A model generated the notes under the pieces. It saw nothing but the letters and a program-made list of their open reading frames with translations. It was not told where the DNA came from and searched no databases. A DNA stretch of 64,000 nt from NCBI RefSeq assembly GCF_008710035.1, contig NZ_VYKI01000004.1:163956-227955 (forward strand). The letters are read 5' to 3'. The position numbers were made by a program, and so were the translations under genes. The number at the start of each line of letters is the position of its first letter. Position 1 is the stretch's first letter. Below, one piece after another: positions 10,621-19,729 of this stretch. This DNA comes from Stenotrophomonas cyclobalanopsidis. GTDB lineage: Bacteria; Pseudomonadota; Gammaproteobacteria; Xanthomonadales; Xanthomonadaceae.

Positions 10621-10775
10621 GCTGTTTGGGACGGCCCCTTAACGTTTTTGTCACTTTGTGACGCGGGCTGTCACCACCCGCCTAGGGTGCGGCCTGAACC
10701 GCGTGAAATGCAAGATGGTTCAGAGCCCAACTGTGCGCTGCGTCGCACGTTTCATGTTTCGCCGCAGGTAACGGT

Positions 10776-11288
10776 TCATCGTTCCAGGTTTCGCCACGGG
10801 GAACCGTTCGACCTCGGCGCACGCGGTGCCGGTGCCGGACGTGCCTGCGGCGGCGCGGAGGGGCGAGCCTGGGGCGCAGACGGACGTGCCTGCGGCGGAC
10901 CCGGCGGGCGGCCAGCCTGCGGCGGGCGACGCATCGAGTCCATGTTCCGCCACGGCGAGCCACCATTGTTCTGGCGCGGCGGCGGCGGACGGTTCTCACC
11001 ACCGTTGCCCGGACGCGGCGGCGGCGGCGGACGATGGTTGTGCGGCGGCCGGTAGACCGGGCGCGAGTAATACGGGTTGCCGTAATAGCCGTAGCCACCG
11101 CCATAGCCGCCATACCCACCGTAGTAGGGGTAGCCATAGTTGGACGGATAGCCATACGGATAGCGGTACTCCGTCGACGGGGCACCATGGTAGTAGCTGC
11201 CACCGCTGCCACCGCCGACATAGTCGTAGGTGGAACAGCCGGTGAGGGCCAGCAACAGGCCACCGGCAAGCAACAGGCGCGTTTTCAT
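10776..11288 (-). CDS. Tyr/Gly/Pro-rich lipoprotein
   Basis: 170 residues from the ATG at 11288, after a GGGGGG stretch that can serve as ribosome-binding site. The signal peptide ends in a lipobox (LLLALTGC), so the mature protein should be lipidated. The mature part is low complexity: a Tyr/Gly segment (YGGYGGYGGGYGYYG), then a Pro/Arg/Asn segment with repeated QARPSAP units, and SPWRN occurring twice, including near the end. No enzymatic domain. Such composition suggests a surface-exposed or structural envelope protein; function unknown. Confidence 0.85.
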   Translation of the reverse strand: MKTRLLLAGGLLLALTGCSTYDYVGGGSGGSYYHGAPSTEYRYPYGYPSNYGYPYYGGYGGYGGGYGYYGNPYYSRPVYRPPHNHRPPPPPRPGNGGENRPPPPRQNNGGSPWRNMDSMRRPPQAGRPPGPPQARPSAPQARPSAPPQARPAPAPRAPRSNGSPWRNLER

Positions 11289-11446
11289 GTGGGTCCCCCC
11301 AAGGACGGGTGTAGGGCCAGCTTCAGGCGTGGGCATTGAATCGCCCCTTAATTGTGCCGGCCCAGGATGAATGGCGATGAATGCCTGCATGCTGGCATGG
11401 CCGGGTGCGTAGCCGCCAGCGTCGGGGCATACGTTAATCTTGCGTC

Positions 11447-12409
11447 ATGAGCGATTCACTGTTGCCCCGCGCCGAAGATGTCCTGACCGCCGCCGCGCGG
11501 ATCGCGCCGCATGCCCATGTCACGCCGGTCCTGCGCTCGCACGCGCTGGATGCGCTGGCCGGGGCGCAGCTGGCGTTCAAGGCCGAGCATCTGCAGCGCG
11601 GCGGGGCGTTCAAGTTCCGCGGTGCCTGCAATGCGGTGTGGTCGCTGGACGCCGGGCGCGCCGCGGCCGGTGTGGTCACCCATTCCTCGGGCAACCACGG
11701 TGCCGCGCTGGCCCTGGCCGCCCGCACCCGCGGCATACCCTGTCACGTCGTGGTGCCCGAAGGGGCGGTGGCCGCCAAGCTGGCCAACATCGCCCGCCAT
11801 GGCGCCACCCTCTGGCGCTGCCCGCCCACCATCGCCGACCGCGAGGCCACCTGCGCCCAGGTCCAGGCCGATACCGGCGCGACCCTGGTGCATCCCTATG
11901 CCGACCCGGCGGTGATGGCCGGGCAGGGCACGGCCGCGCTGGAACTGCTGCACAGCGATGGCCCGTTCGATGTACTGGTGGTGCCGGTGGGCGGTGGTGG
12001 CCTGGCCAGCGGTACTGCGCTGGCCCTGCAGCACGCCAGCCCGCAGACCCGACTGATGCTGGCCGAACCGGCCGGTGCCGACGACACCGCGCGTTCGCTG
12101 TCTGCCGGCCAGCGCGTGACCGGTTTCACCCCGGACACCTTCTGCGATGGCCTGCGCACGCTGGTCGGCGCGCCGAATCTCCAGCTGCTGCAGTCGGCGG
12201 GCGCCGAGGTGATCGTGGTCGACGATGACGCCACCCGTGCGGCGATGCGCCTGCTGTGGGAGGTGCTGAAACAGGTGGTGGAGCCGTCCTCGGCCATCGT
12301 GCTGGCGGCGGTGCTGGCCCAGCCGGCGCGTTTTGCCGACCAGCGCGTGGGCCTGGTGCTGTCCGGCGGCAACGTCGATCTGCCAGCGCTGCGCTGGGAG
12401 GTGGCGTGA
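11447..12409 (+). CDS. Threonine/serine dehydratase (fold-type II PLP enzyme)
   Basis: 320 residues. The PLP lysine is in GGAFKFRGA (about residue 50), the substrate/PLP loop SSGNHGAA follows at about 80, and the phosphate-binding GGGGLASG at about 180. This matches threonine dehydratase/serine racemase-like enzymes without the C-terminal ACT domain, so it is of the catabolic or racemase type rather than the allosteric biosynthetic IlvA. It overlaps the next gene by four bases (GTGA). Substrate preference cannot be told from sequence. Confidence 0.9.
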   Translation: MSDSLLPRAEDVLTAAARIAPHAHVTPVLRSHALDALAGAQLAFKAEHLQRGGAFKFRGACNAVWSLDAGRAAAGVVTHSSGNHGAALALAARTRGIPCHVVVPEGAVAAKLANIARHGATLWRCPPTIADREATCAQVQADTGATLVHPYADPAVMAGQGTAALELLHSDGPFDVLVVPVGGGGLASGTALALQHASPQTRLMLAEPAGADDTARSLSAGQRVTGFTPDTFCDGLRTLVGAPNLQLLQSAGAEVIVVDDDATRAAMRLLWEVLKQVVEPSSAIVLAAVLAQPARFADQRVGLVLSGGNVDLPALRWEVA

Positions 12410-13038
12410 GCCGCGGCCGTCATCGACCACACACCGGCCTGCTGGGCTGGCTGTGGCGCCTGTTCGTGCTGGTGCTGGTGTGGCTGCTGGGCGTGACCGC
12501 CTGGATCGTCTGGGTGGGTGAGCGCGACCAGGCCGCCAAGGCTGACGCGATCATCGTGCTGGGCGCGGCGGCCTACGATGCCAAGCCGTCGCCGGTATTC
12601 GAAGAACGCATCCGCCATGGCCTGGACCTGTACCAGGCCGGTTATGCGCCGTTGCTGATCTTCACCGGTGGCTACGGTGGTGCGGGCGCGCGGTTTTCCG
12701 AATCGCAGGTGGCGCGGCGCTATGCGCTGAAGCACGGCGTGCCGGATGACGCGATCCTGATCGAGACCGCCTCGCGCAACACCGTGCAGAACCTGGTGGA
12801 AGCCAAGCGGCTGATGGAGCAGCGCAAGCTGCGTAAGGTCATCATCGTCAGCGACCCGCTGCACATGGCCCGCGCGCTGCGCCTGAGCCAGGCGCTGGGC
12901 ATCGATGCGCTGGCCTCGTCCACGCCGAGCACGCGCTTCCGCAGCTTCCACACCAGCTGGCGTTTCCTGGTGCAGGAAATCTATTTCTTCCACCGCGACC
13001 TGGTGCGCCCGCCGCTGAGTTCGCCGGCCAATACCTGA
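12406..13038 (+). CDS. YdcF family protein (DUF218)
   Basis: 210 residues. The GTG at 12406 overlaps the dehydratase stop (GTGA); an upstream in-frame extension would lie inside that gene. One N-terminal membrane segment (WLWRLFVLVLVWLLGVTAWI) is followed by a DUF218 domain with ADAIIVLGAAAY, LLIFTGGYG, the ETASRNTVQN acidic/Asn motif and VIIVSDPLHMARA. Family members (YdcF, ElyC, SanA) are linked to envelope integrity or polysaccharide precursors; the precise function is open. Confidence 0.92.
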   Translation: MSRGRHRPHTGLLGWLWRLFVLVLVWLLGVTAWIVWVGERDQAAKADAIIVLGAAAYDAKPSPVFEERIRHGLDLYQAGYAPLLIFTGGYGGAGARFSESQVARRYALKHGVPDDAILIETASRNTVQNLVEAKRLMEQRKLRKVIIVSDPLHMARALRLSQALGIDALASSTPSTRFRSFHTSWRFLVQEIYFFHRDLVRPPLSSPANT

Positions 13039-13061
13039 GCGCCAGGCCGCGCCGCTGCGCT

Positions 13062-13084
13062 CGCCGGGCATGGCCCGGCGCTAC
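13062..13084. repeat. REP palindrome (inverted GTAGCGCCGGGC unit)
   Basis: CGCCGGGCATGGCCCGGCGC running to CTAC at 13084, between the convergent ydcF-like gene and bioC. Confidence 0.85.
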
Positions 13085-13113
13085 CCTTTAGTCCACCCGG
13101 CGGCGGCTTTCGG

Positions 13114-13998
13114 TCAGGGCTGCTTGCGGCGGATCGGGATGGCCGACACCGGCACCGAGGCGATGTCATGCCCGCCTTCGCGGATCGGCGCGCCCGGGTC
13201 CGGCGCCCAGGCATGGGCGTAGATCACTTCCCAGCTGCTGGGCAGCTTGCCGTCGGCACGGCGCATCGGTTCGTATGCTGCAGCAGCAGCGGCAAAACGA
13301 CCGCGGCCGGTCAGCGTGTGGCGGCGGTCCACCCGTGCATTGGTTGCGCCCATCGCGCGCAGCTCGCGCATCAGCGCCGGCAGGTCGTCGTAGGTCAGGG
13401 TGAACAGGTCACGGTCCAGCACCGGGTCGCGGAAGCCGGCCATCATCAATGCATCGCCGAACTGGGCAATCTGCGCGAAACGGCTGACGTGCGGGCGGTC
13501 ATCGGCGGCAGCGAACGCCTCGTTGAGTTCAACCAGCGTTTCCGGGCCGAAGGTGGAGCACAGCAGCAGGCCGCCGGGCTTGAGCACGCGACGGAAACCG
13601 GCGAACACCGCCGGCAGGTCATCCAGCCACTGCAGGCACAGGTTGCTGAAGATCACATCGACGCTGTTGTCGGCCAGCGGCAGCGCGGCGGCATCACCGC
13701 ACAGGCGCTGGAACGGCTTCCACCAGCCGGCCTGGCGCTTGGCCTGGTCCAGCATCGGCAGGGCCACGTCCATCGCGATCACCTGCGCCTTCGGCCAGCG
13801 CTTCTTCATCAATGCGCTGGCGTGGCCGGTGCCGGCACCGATGTCCAGCACCACCTCGGGCTTGCGCGCTTCCAGGTAGTCCAGCGATTCGATCAGCCGC
13901 GACTGCACCTCGCGCTGCAGGGCGGCGGCGGCGTCATAGCTGTTGGCGGCGCGGGCGAACGCGCGGCGGACGTGGCGGGCATCGAAGTGGGACGGCAT
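13114..13998 (-). CDS. bioC: Malonyl-[ACP] O-methyltransferase BioC
   Basis: 294-residue class I SAM methyltransferase. Motif I is VVLDIGAGTGHASALM (about residues 49-64) and the post-motif DSVDVIFSNLCLQW-type sequence (here DNSVDVIFSNLCLQWLDD) is typical of BioC. It methylates malonyl-ACP so that the fatty-acid machinery can extend it to pimeloyl-ACP methyl ester. It is the last gene of the bioB-F-H-SDR-C operon. The C-terminus is about 30 residues longer than in enteric BioC and has a basic end. Confidence 0.95.
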   Translation of the reverse strand: MPSHFDARHVRRAFARAANSYDAAAALQREVQSRLIESLDYLEARKPEVVLDIGAGTGHASALMKKRWPKAQVIAMDVALPMLDQAKRQAGWWKPFQRLCGDAAALPLADNSVDVIFSNLCLQWLDDLPAVFAGFRRVLKPGGLLLCSTFGPETLVELNEAFAAADDRPHVSRFAQIAQFGDALMMAGFRDPVLDRDLFTLTYDDLPALMRELRAMGATNARVDRRHTLTGRGRFAAAAAAYEPMRRADGKLPSSWEVIYAHAWAPDPGAPIREGGHDIASVPVSAIPIRRKQP

Positions 13999-14010
13999 TG
14001 CGGAAGTCTC

Positions 14011-14790
14011 TTAGAACGTACCGGGGTAGGCGCCGCCGTCGATCAGCAGGTTCTGCCCGGTGAGGTAACCGGCCTGTGCACTGCACAGGAAGGCGCAGGC
14101 CGCGCCGAATTCGTCCGGCGTGCCGAAGCGGCCGGCGGGGATCTGCTGGCGGCGGCGGTCGGCCACCGCCTGCACGTCGCCGTCCTGGCCCGCAGCGTGG
14201 GCGAAGTTGGCGCGCAGGCGGTCGGTGTCGAACTGGCCGGGCAGCAGGTTGTTGATCGTGACGTTGTGGCCGACCGTGCGCCGCGCCAGCCCGGCGACGA
14301 AGCCGGTGAGGCCGCTGCGCGCACCGTTGGACAGTGCCAGCGTGTCGATCGGCGCCTTCACCGAGGACGAAGTGATGTTGACGATGCGACCGAAGCCGCG
14401 CGCGATCATCGCGTCCACCGTGGCGCGGATCAGCGCGATCGGCGCCAGCATGTTGGCATCCAGCGCGGCGATCCAGTCGTCGCGCTCGAAGGTGCGGAAG
14501 TCGCCCGGCGGCGGACCACCGGCGTTGGTCACCAGGATGTCGACCTGCGGGCAGGCGGCCAGCGCCTGGGTGCGCCCGGCCTCGGTGGTCACGTCGGCGG
14601 CCACGGTGACCACCTCGGCGGCACCGGGCAGGGCGCGCAGTTCTTCCGCGGCGGCCTGCAGGGCGGCTTCGCCACGGGCCACGATCACCACGTTCACGCC
14701 GTCGGCCACGAGGGCGCGCGCGCAGCCGAGGCCGAGACCCTTGCTTGCGCCGCAGACCAGTGCCCAGCGGCCGGAAATACCGAGATCCAT
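14011..14790 (-). CDS. SDR-family protein in the biotin operon, atypical active site
   Basis: 259 residues with a Rossmann fold of the FabG-like short-chain dehydrogenase group. The cofactor loop CGASKGLGLG (13-22) and NAGG (89-92) are intact, and Ser141-143 occupy the catalytic Ser region. The YxxxK dyad is absent: SNGAR (154-158) stands where Tyr and Lys are expected. The C-terminal QNLLIDGG is normal. It lies between bioH and bioC with gaps of about 30 and 12 bases. It may be an NAD(P)-binding protein with altered or no reductase activity. Any role in pimelate synthesis is inferred only from position. Confidence 0.88.
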   Translation of the reverse strand: MDLGISGRWALVCGASKGLGLGCARALVADGVNVVIVARGEAALQAAAEELRALPGAAEVVTVAADVTTEAGRTQALAACPQVDILVTNAGGPPPGDFRTFERDDWIAALDANMLAPIALIRATVDAMIARGFGRIVNITSSSVKAPIDTLALSNGARSGLTGFVAGLARRTVGHNVTINNLLPGQFDTDRLRANFAHAAGQDGDVQAVADRRRQQIPAGRFGTPDEFGAACAFLCSAQAGYLTGQNLLIDGGAYPGTF

Positions 14791-14819
14791 GAGTCAGAAC
14801 TGCCGAATGCGGAAAGTGC

Positions 14820-15599
14820 TCATTGTCCGCCATCGGCCGGTGACAGGCCGGCAACGAAGTGTTGCAGGGCAGCGGCCACCTCGTCGGCGTGGCCCAGGAA
14901 GGGAGCATGGCCGCCGTGGGCGACGGTCAGCGCCTGCGCGCCCGGGGCCAGCGCGGCGGCGGCCTGCATCGCGGCCGGCGCTACCAGGCGGTCGCGCTGG
15001 CCGGCGATCCACAGGCTGGGCCTGCCCAGCGTGGGCAGGGCGCCACGCAGGTCGGTGCCTTCCAGCAGGCGCAGGCCTTCCAGCAGGGCGCGTTCGCTGG
15101 GCGCACCGCGCTCGACCAGGCGCTGGCGCAGGGTGCGCAGCTCCTCGCGGGCATGCGCCGAACCCATCACGTCCAGCGCCAGGAAGCGCTCCAGGGTGCC
15201 ACCGAAGTCCGTGGCCAGGTCACGCCCGAACTGCTCGAACACCGCCGGTTCCACCGCGTGCGGCCAATCCTCGCCGCGCACGAAACGCGGCGTGGCGGCG
15301 ATCATCGCCAGCCCGCGCACCTTCGGCAGGGTGGCCGCCGCGTGCAGCGCGAACAGCCCGCCCAGCGACCAGCCGCACCACACCGCCGGCGGCGTGGCCA
15401 CGGCAATGGCGTTGACCACGTGCGGCAGGCGCAGCGGCGTGCTGTCGTCGCGGCTGTGGCCATGGCCGGGCAGGTCGACCAGATGCAGGGTGAAACGGTC
15501 GGCCAAGCGTTGCACCAGGGGCGCGAACACGCCCCCCTGCAGGGCCCAGCCGTGGATCAGTACCAAGTCCGGCCCGTGGCCGGTGACGTCGATATGCAT
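14820..15599 (-). CDS. bioH: Pimeloyl-[ACP] methyl ester carboxylesterase BioH
   Basis: 259-residue alpha/beta hydrolase. LIHGWALQGGVF forms the oxyanion region, GWSLGG near residue 76 carries the nucleophilic Ser, AGQRDRLV supplies the Asp, and GGHAPFLGH the His. BioH removes the methyl group placed by BioC once the pimeloyl chain is complete. Length and the GWSLGG nucleophile elbow match BioH. It sits in the bio operon about 20 bases after bioF. Confidence 0.95.
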   Translation of the reverse strand: MHIDVTGHGPDLVLIHGWALQGGVFAPLVQRLADRFTLHLVDLPGHGHSRDDSTPLRLPHVVNAIAVATPPAVWCGWSLGGLFALHAAATLPKVRGLAMIAATPRFVRGEDWPHAVEPAVFEQFGRDLATDFGGTLERFLALDVMGSAHAREELRTLRQRLVERGAPSERALLEGLRLLEGTDLRGALPTLGRPSLWIAGQRDRLVAPAAMQAAAALAPGAQALTVAHGGHAPFLGHADEVAAALQHFVAGLSPADGGQ

Positions 15600-15618
15600 G
15601 GGGTACGACGCGTGCGGA

Positions 15619-16842
15619 TCAGGCCAGCGCGGGCAGGGCAGGCGGCAGCGCTGCGCTCGGCCCGGCAGCGACGCGGTCGCGCGCCTGGGCGATGGCTTCG
15701 ACCAGCTCGCGCACCTGTTCCGGCGTATGCAGGGCCGACAGGGTGACGCGCAGCCGCGCCTTGCCTTCGGGCACCGTCGGCGGACGGATCGCGCCGACCA
15801 GCCAGCCGGCCTGCGCCAGCGCCTGCGACATCGTCACGGCGGTGTGGTCATCGCCACACAGCAGCGGCTGGATCGGGGTTTCCGAGGCCATCAGGTCCAA
15901 GCCATGGCGGCGCGCTTCACCGCGGAACAGGGCGATCAGGTCGGCCAGCTTGGCCCGGCGCCAATGGTCACGGCGGGCCAGGCGCACCGCTTCCAGGGCC
16001 GAGGCGGCCAGGGCCGGCGGCAGGGCGGTGGTGTAGATGTAGGGGCGGGCGGTTTCGGAAAGGTGCTCGACCAGATCCTCGCGGCCCAGCACCAGTGCGC
16101 CGGCACTGCCCAGCGCCTTGCCGAGGGTGACCAGCTGCAGCGGCACGTCGTCCACGCCCAGGCCGGCGGTGGCGACGGCACCACGGCCATCGCCGAGCAC
16201 GCCCACGCCATGCGCGTCGTCCACGTAGAACAGCGCCTGCTGCAGGCGCGCGACCAGCGACAGCGCACGCAGCGGTGCAACATCGCCGTCCATGCTGAAG
16301 ACACCATCGGTGGCCAGCATCGCCGCACCCTCGGGCGCGTGCTTGAGCTGGCGCATGGCGCCTTCCGGATCCAGGTGCGGATAGCGGCGCAGGCGCGCAC
16401 CGGCCAGCCGCGTGGCATCGAGCAGGCTGGCGTGGTTGAGCTTGTCCTGCACGCAGACGTCGTTCTCTTCGCCCAGCAGCGCCTGCTGCACCGCCAGATT
16501 GGCGGCGAAGCCACTGCCGAACAGCAGGGCGCGCGGGTAACCGAGCCAGTCAGCTACTTCGCGTTCCAGTGCGTCGTGCAGCGCGTGGTGGCCGCAGACC
16601 AGGTGCGAGGCACCGGCACCGGTGCCATCGCGCGCGGCCGCATCCTGCAGCGCGTTGACCACGCTGAACTGCTGGGCCAGGCCCAGGTAATCGTTGCTGC
16701 AGAACCCAGTCAACCAGCGCCCGTCAATTTCCAGGCGCACGCCATCACGACGGGTGACCGTGCGCCGCGGGCGGCGACGGCCTTGTGCATCGCGCAACGC
16801 GCGCTGGGCTTGGAGGCGGGCGGTCAGGTCGGGGCGGGCCAT
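15619..16842 (-). CDS. bioF: 8-amino-7-oxononanoate synthase BioF
   Basis: 407 residues from the ATG at 16842 ([10 protein letters not shown]); longer upstream starts would overlap the bioB 3' region. PLP-dependent alpha-oxoamine synthase that condenses pimeloyl-ACP (or -CoA) with L-alanine. FCSNDYLGL near residue 47, [15 protein letters not shown], the [11 protein letters not shown] segment with the PLP-binding Asp and His, and the Schiff-base lysine in [12 protein letters not shown] are all present. Complete, in the bio operon. Confidence 0.96.
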   Translation of the reverse strand: MARPDLTARLQAQRALRDAQGRRRPRRTVTRRDGVRLEIDGRWLTGFCSNDYLGLAQQFSVVNALQDAAARDGTGAGASHLVCGHHALHDALEREVADWLGYPRALLFGSGFAANLAVQQALLGEENDVCVQDKLNHASLLDATRLAGARLRRYPHLDPEGAMRQLKHAPEGAAMLATDGVFSMDGDVAPLRALSLVARLQQALFYVDDAHGVGVLGDGRGAVATAGLGVDDVPLQLVTLGKALGSAGALVLGREDLVEHLSETARPYIYTTALPPALAASALEAVRLARRDHWRRAKLADLIALFRGEARRHGLDLMASETPIQPLLCGDDHTAVTMSQALAQAGWLVGAIRPPTVPEGKARLRVTLSALHTPEQVRELVEAIAQARDRVAAGPSAALPPALPALA

Positions 16843-16921
16843 GCTGGCTACAGGCGACGACGGGGCGGCTAGGGTAGCGCGTTGCCGCCACGCCTGCTCG
16901 ACGCCCTGATCACGCGGCGTG

Positions 16922-17965
16922 TCACGCGGCGTGGGCGCAGCCACAGCCGGGGCCATCGGCGCTGATATCGGAGTGCACGGTACCGCCGTGGTCGTGGCCA
17001 TCGGCGTCCACCTGCACGGGCATCGGCTGCAGGCCCAGGCGCGCGAACAGGGCCAGGTCGCGCTCGCTTTCCGTGTTGCCGGTCGTCAGCAGTTTCTCGC
17101 CATGGAAGATCGAGTTGGCACCGGCCAGGAAGCACAGCGCCTGCAGCTCATCACTCATCGCTTCGCGACCGGCCGACAGCCGCACCATCGAACGTGGCAT
17201 CGCGATGCGTGCCACGGCGATCATCCGCACGAATTCGAACGGGTCCAGTACAGCGCTGCCATGCAGCGGCGTACCAGCGACCTGCACCAGCTGGTTGATC
17301 GGCACCGAATCGGGATGGGCCGGCAGCGTGGCCAGCGCCAGCAGCAGGCCGATGCGCTGCGCGCGTGTCTCGCCCATGCCGACGATGCCGCCGCAGCAGG
17401 TCTTCAGCCCGGCGTCGCGCACATGGCCCAGCGTATCCAGGCGGTCCTGGTACTGGCGCGTGTGGATGATCGAATCGTAGTAGTCCGGCGCGGTGTCCAA
17501 GTTGTGGTTGTAGTAGTCCAGGCCGGCGTCCTTCAACGCACGCGCCTGCACGCCACTGAGCATGCCGAGGGTGGCACAGGTTTCCAGGCCAAGCGCCTTC
17601 ACCCCGGCGATCATCGCAGCCACCTTCGGGATGTCGCGATCCTTCGGCGAACGCCACGCCGCACCCATGCAGAAGCGCGATGCACCGGCGGCCTTGGCCT
17701 GGCGTGCCTTGACCAGCACGGCATCGGTGTCCATCAGTTTCTGCGCGCTCACGCCGGTGTTGTATCGCTGCGCCTGTGGGCAGTAGGCGCAGTCTTCCGG
17801 GCAGCCACCGGTCTTCACCGACAGCAGCGTGGACACCTGCACCTGGGCCGGATCGAAGTGCGCGCGATGCACGCTGGCGGCGCGGAACAGAAGCTCGGGC
17901 AGGGGCAGGTCGAACAGCGCCTGCAGTTCATCGTGCTGCCAGTCGTGGCGGATGGCAGGAGCCAT
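16922..17965 (-). CDS. bioB: Biotin synthase BioB
   Basis: 347-residue radical SAM enzyme that inserts sulfur into dethiobiotin. The [10 protein letters not shown] segment holds the three cysteines of the [4Fe-4S] cluster, and the [13 protein letters not shown] and [13 protein letters not shown] motifs are standard for BioB. It is the first gene of the minus-strand bio operon, and a BirA-type operator lies about 60 bases upstream. The last residues ([11 protein letters not shown]) form a Cys/His tail common in this family. Confidence 0.98.
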   Translation of the reverse strand: MAPAIRHDWQHDELQALFDLPLPELLFRAASVHRAHFDPAQVQVSTLLSVKTGGCPEDCAYCPQAQRYNTGVSAQKLMDTDAVLVKARQAKAAGASRFCMGAAWRSPKDRDIPKVAAMIAGVKALGLETCATLGMLSGVQARALKDAGLDYYNHNLDTAPDYYDSIIHTRQYQDRLDTLGHVRDAGLKTCCGGIVGMGETRAQRIGLLLALATLPAHPDSVPINQLVQVAGTPLHGSAVLDPFEFVRMIAVARIAMPRSMVRLSAGREAMSDELQALCFLAGANSIFHGEKLLTTGNTESERDLALFARLGLQPMPVQVDADGHDHGGTVHSDISADGPGCGCAHAA

Positions 17966-18022
17966 GGCGGGACCTTGGTAGGGCGTGGAGCGAGGGCGGC
18001 AGTGTGGGTGGGTTGGCGAGGG

Positions 18023-18056
18023 CTGTCAACTTACAATTGTTATTCGTGGTTTACAG
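18023..18056 (-). promoter_or_regulatory. Biotin operator (BirA-type inverted repeat) before bioB
   Basis: Read on the minus strand: CTGTAAACC, 16 bases, AGTTGACAG. The two 9-mers match each other as an inverted repeat at 7 of 9 positions and resemble the known BirA operator TTGTAAACC-N(14-16)-GGTTTACAA. The location between bioB and the divergent gene at 18126 suits biotin-dependent repression. The birA gene itself is not in this window. Confidence 0.7.
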
Positions 18057-18125
18057 TAAAGCGCTGCCAGACGTTCGCGCAACGGTGTAAGTTCATGGCT
18101 GCATACGGACTTGCGAACACGTGCC

Positions 18126-18434
18126 ATGAATCCCTACCAGCCCTATCCGATCCGCCGCGATGCGGTGCTGTGCAGCTTGGCCGAACTGCCTGATGGCGGC
18201 CTGCGCGTGGTGATGGATGATCTGCGCCAGACCGATCCGCCCGGACTGTGGAAGCACCACGCGCTCGTGACCTTCAAGGACTACCCGGCGGGGCAGCTCG
18301 ATCCGTCGACCCTGTCGAACGAGGAACTGCAGGCATTCGGCCACTACGTGCTGGTTCGCCTGCTGGCCATCAACGGCTGCCTGCCTGCCATGGAAGGCGG
18401 TCCCGAACGCGATGCGCCGCTTGCCGGCCCGTAG
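18126..18434 (+). CDS. Conserved-looking hypothetical protein (102 aa)
   Basis: Small soluble protein divergent from bioB. The ATG at 18126 (MNPYQPYPIRR) is chosen over an upstream TTG. Codon use is like that of its neighbours, which supports a real gene, but no Shine-Dalgarno is visible. The sequence has a beta-rich first half and a helical ELQAFGHYVLVRLLAINGC segment. No family recognised. Its promoter region overlaps the biotin operator, so it may respond to biotin; that is speculative. Confidence 0.7.
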   Translation: MNPYQPYPIRRDAVLCSLAELPDGGLRVVMDDLRQTDPPGLWKHHALVTFKDYPAGQLDPSTLSNEELQAFGHYVLVRLLAINGCLPAMEGGPERDAPLAGP

Positions 18435-18488
18435 CGGCTGCAGGCACAAGCGGGCCGCTACACTGGGCCGCCCAGCAAAGGAGCTGCC

Positions 18489-19034
18489 ATGGATCTGCCG
18501 CGCTTCACCTACCACCCCGATCCGATCGCCACCGGCAGCGTGGTGGCTGCCGACACGCCGTGCGTGTGCTGCGGGCAGTCGCGCGGCTACGTCTACACCG
18601 GGCCGGTCTATGCCGAAGAAGAGTACGGACAGGAAATCTGCCCGTGGTGCATTGCCGATGGCTCCGCGCATGAGCGCCTCGGCGTTACTTTCAGTGATGA
18701 GGAAGGCGTCGGTGGTGGCGGCGAGTGGGATGAAGTGGATGAGGAGATCATCGACGTGATCGCGCAGCGCACCCCTGGCTTCAACGGCTGGCAGCAGGAA
18801 CAGTGGTGGACGCACTGCGGGGATGCCGCGCAGTTCGTCGGCCGCGCCGGTCGCGCCGAACTGGAAGCACACGGCAAGGATGCGGTGGTGGCGATCCAGG
18901 ACAGCACCGGGCTGGACGACGGGCCGCGGTGGCAGCACTTCCTGGCCGCGTTGGACAAGGATGGATCACCGACGGCCTACCTGTTCCGCTGCAGGCACTG
19001 TGGCGTGGTGGGTGGCTACCAGGATTGCGACTGA
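18489..19034 (+). CDS. CbrC family protein (UPF0167, YieJ-like)
   Basis: 181 residues. The N-terminus LPRFTYHPDPIATGSV, the CVCCG pair near residue 25, ICPWCIADGSA near 55 and the C-terminal FRCRHCG pair follow the CbrC pattern; the cysteines suggest metal binding. The middle has TPGFNGWQQEQWWTHCGDAA, usual for the family. CbrC is a colicin-related protein of E. coli, but the molecular function of the family is not established. AAAGGAG sits just upstream of the ATG. Confidence 0.9.
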   Translation: MDLPRFTYHPDPIATGSVVAADTPCVCCGQSRGYVYTGPVYAEEEYGQEICPWCIADGSAHERLGVTFSDEEGVGGGGEWDEVDEEIIDVIAQRTPGFNGWQQEQWWTHCGDAAQFVGRAGRAELEAHGKDAVVAIQDSTGLDDGPRWQHFLAALDKDGSPTAYLFRCRHCGVVGGYQDCD

Positions 19035-19088
19035 CGGAAGCGCGTGCGTCGCAGGAGCCTCCGAAGCAAAGGCACCGGCGAGCCGGAC

Positions 19089-19721
19089 TCATCTCCGGCG
19101 TGGCCGGACCGACACATGCGGATGCTCCGGCACATGCCAGCGCCAAGGGAAATCCACCGCGCGACTGATGCCGATGCGTGGCCCTACCACCGGCGATGGC
19201 GGTGGCGGCGTGCCATCACAGACAATGACGAGACCACGATCGGCAGTTACGAGGTCAGCGCCATCCAGATCGCGTGTGATGCCGAGTGCCTGCGACAGTT
19301 TGCCCGGTCCGCTCGCCAGATCGCGATCGCGCTTGGCCGCCGGTCGCGCGGCCTGCATGGCGCCCATGCCGGACACCGGCTCGGCGGCTCTGAGCAGCAC
19401 GCCAACACCTTCGCCAACCTCGCCACAGACCGCGTTGCTGCCCCAGTGCATGCCGTAAGTGAAATAGACATATAGATGGCCCGCCTCACCGAACATGGTG
19501 GCGTTACGCGCGGTCTGGCCACGATAGGAATGCGCGGCGGGATCCTCACTCCCTGCATAGGCCTCAACCTCAACGATCCGGGCGGCACGGCCATCGTCAC
19601 GCACGATCAGCTTGTTGAGAAGCTGCGGCGCGACGGCGGTGGGGTGGCGGCGATAGAACTCGCGGGGCAGCACTTTCCAGCCGTCGGGCAGCCAATCGCG
19701 GGCGGTAGGTCCGGGGCGCAC
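19089..19721 (-). CDS. DNA-3-methyladenine glycosylase (AAG/MPG family)
   Basis: 210 residues. AAG-type fold with RIVEVEAYAGSEDPAAHSYR, in which the Glu of VEVEAY is the catalytic acid that activates water, and LYVYFTYGMHWGSNAVC and LASGPGKLSQALGI as conserved family segments. It removes alkylated purines such as 3-methyladenine in base-excision repair. Starts at a GTG eight bases after the stop of a small membrane-protein gene, so the two are likely cotranscribed. Confidence 0.95.
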   Translation of the reverse strand: MRPGPTARDWLPDGWKVLPREFYRRHPTAVAPQLLNKLIVRDDGRAARIVEVEAYAGSEDPAAHSYRGQTARNATMFGEAGHLYVYFTYGMHWGSNAVCGEVGEGVGVLLRAAEPVSGMGAMQAARPAAKRDRDLASGPGKLSQALGITRDLDGADLVTADRGLVIVCDGTPPPPSPVVGPRIGISRAVDFPWRWHVPEHPHVSVRPRRR

Positions 19722-19729
19722 GGAGTCGA

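Larger units (their letters stand above)
10193..10775. other. 583-bp intergenic region with REP, terminator and a strong hairpin
   Basis: No credible protein-coding gene. It contains a short TCCACGCATGGCGTGGA palindrome (10483-10502), an intrinsic-terminator-like hairpin (10521-10543) and a long imperfect hairpin (10560-10613), followed by a stretch with TTTTTGTCACTTTGTGAC near 10650. The rest has no feature I can name. Confidence 0.7.

Noticed and set aside
13168..16872. Very long plus-strand frame across the biotin operon
   Set aside because: Antisense to four recognised bio genes; the length comes from GC bias.
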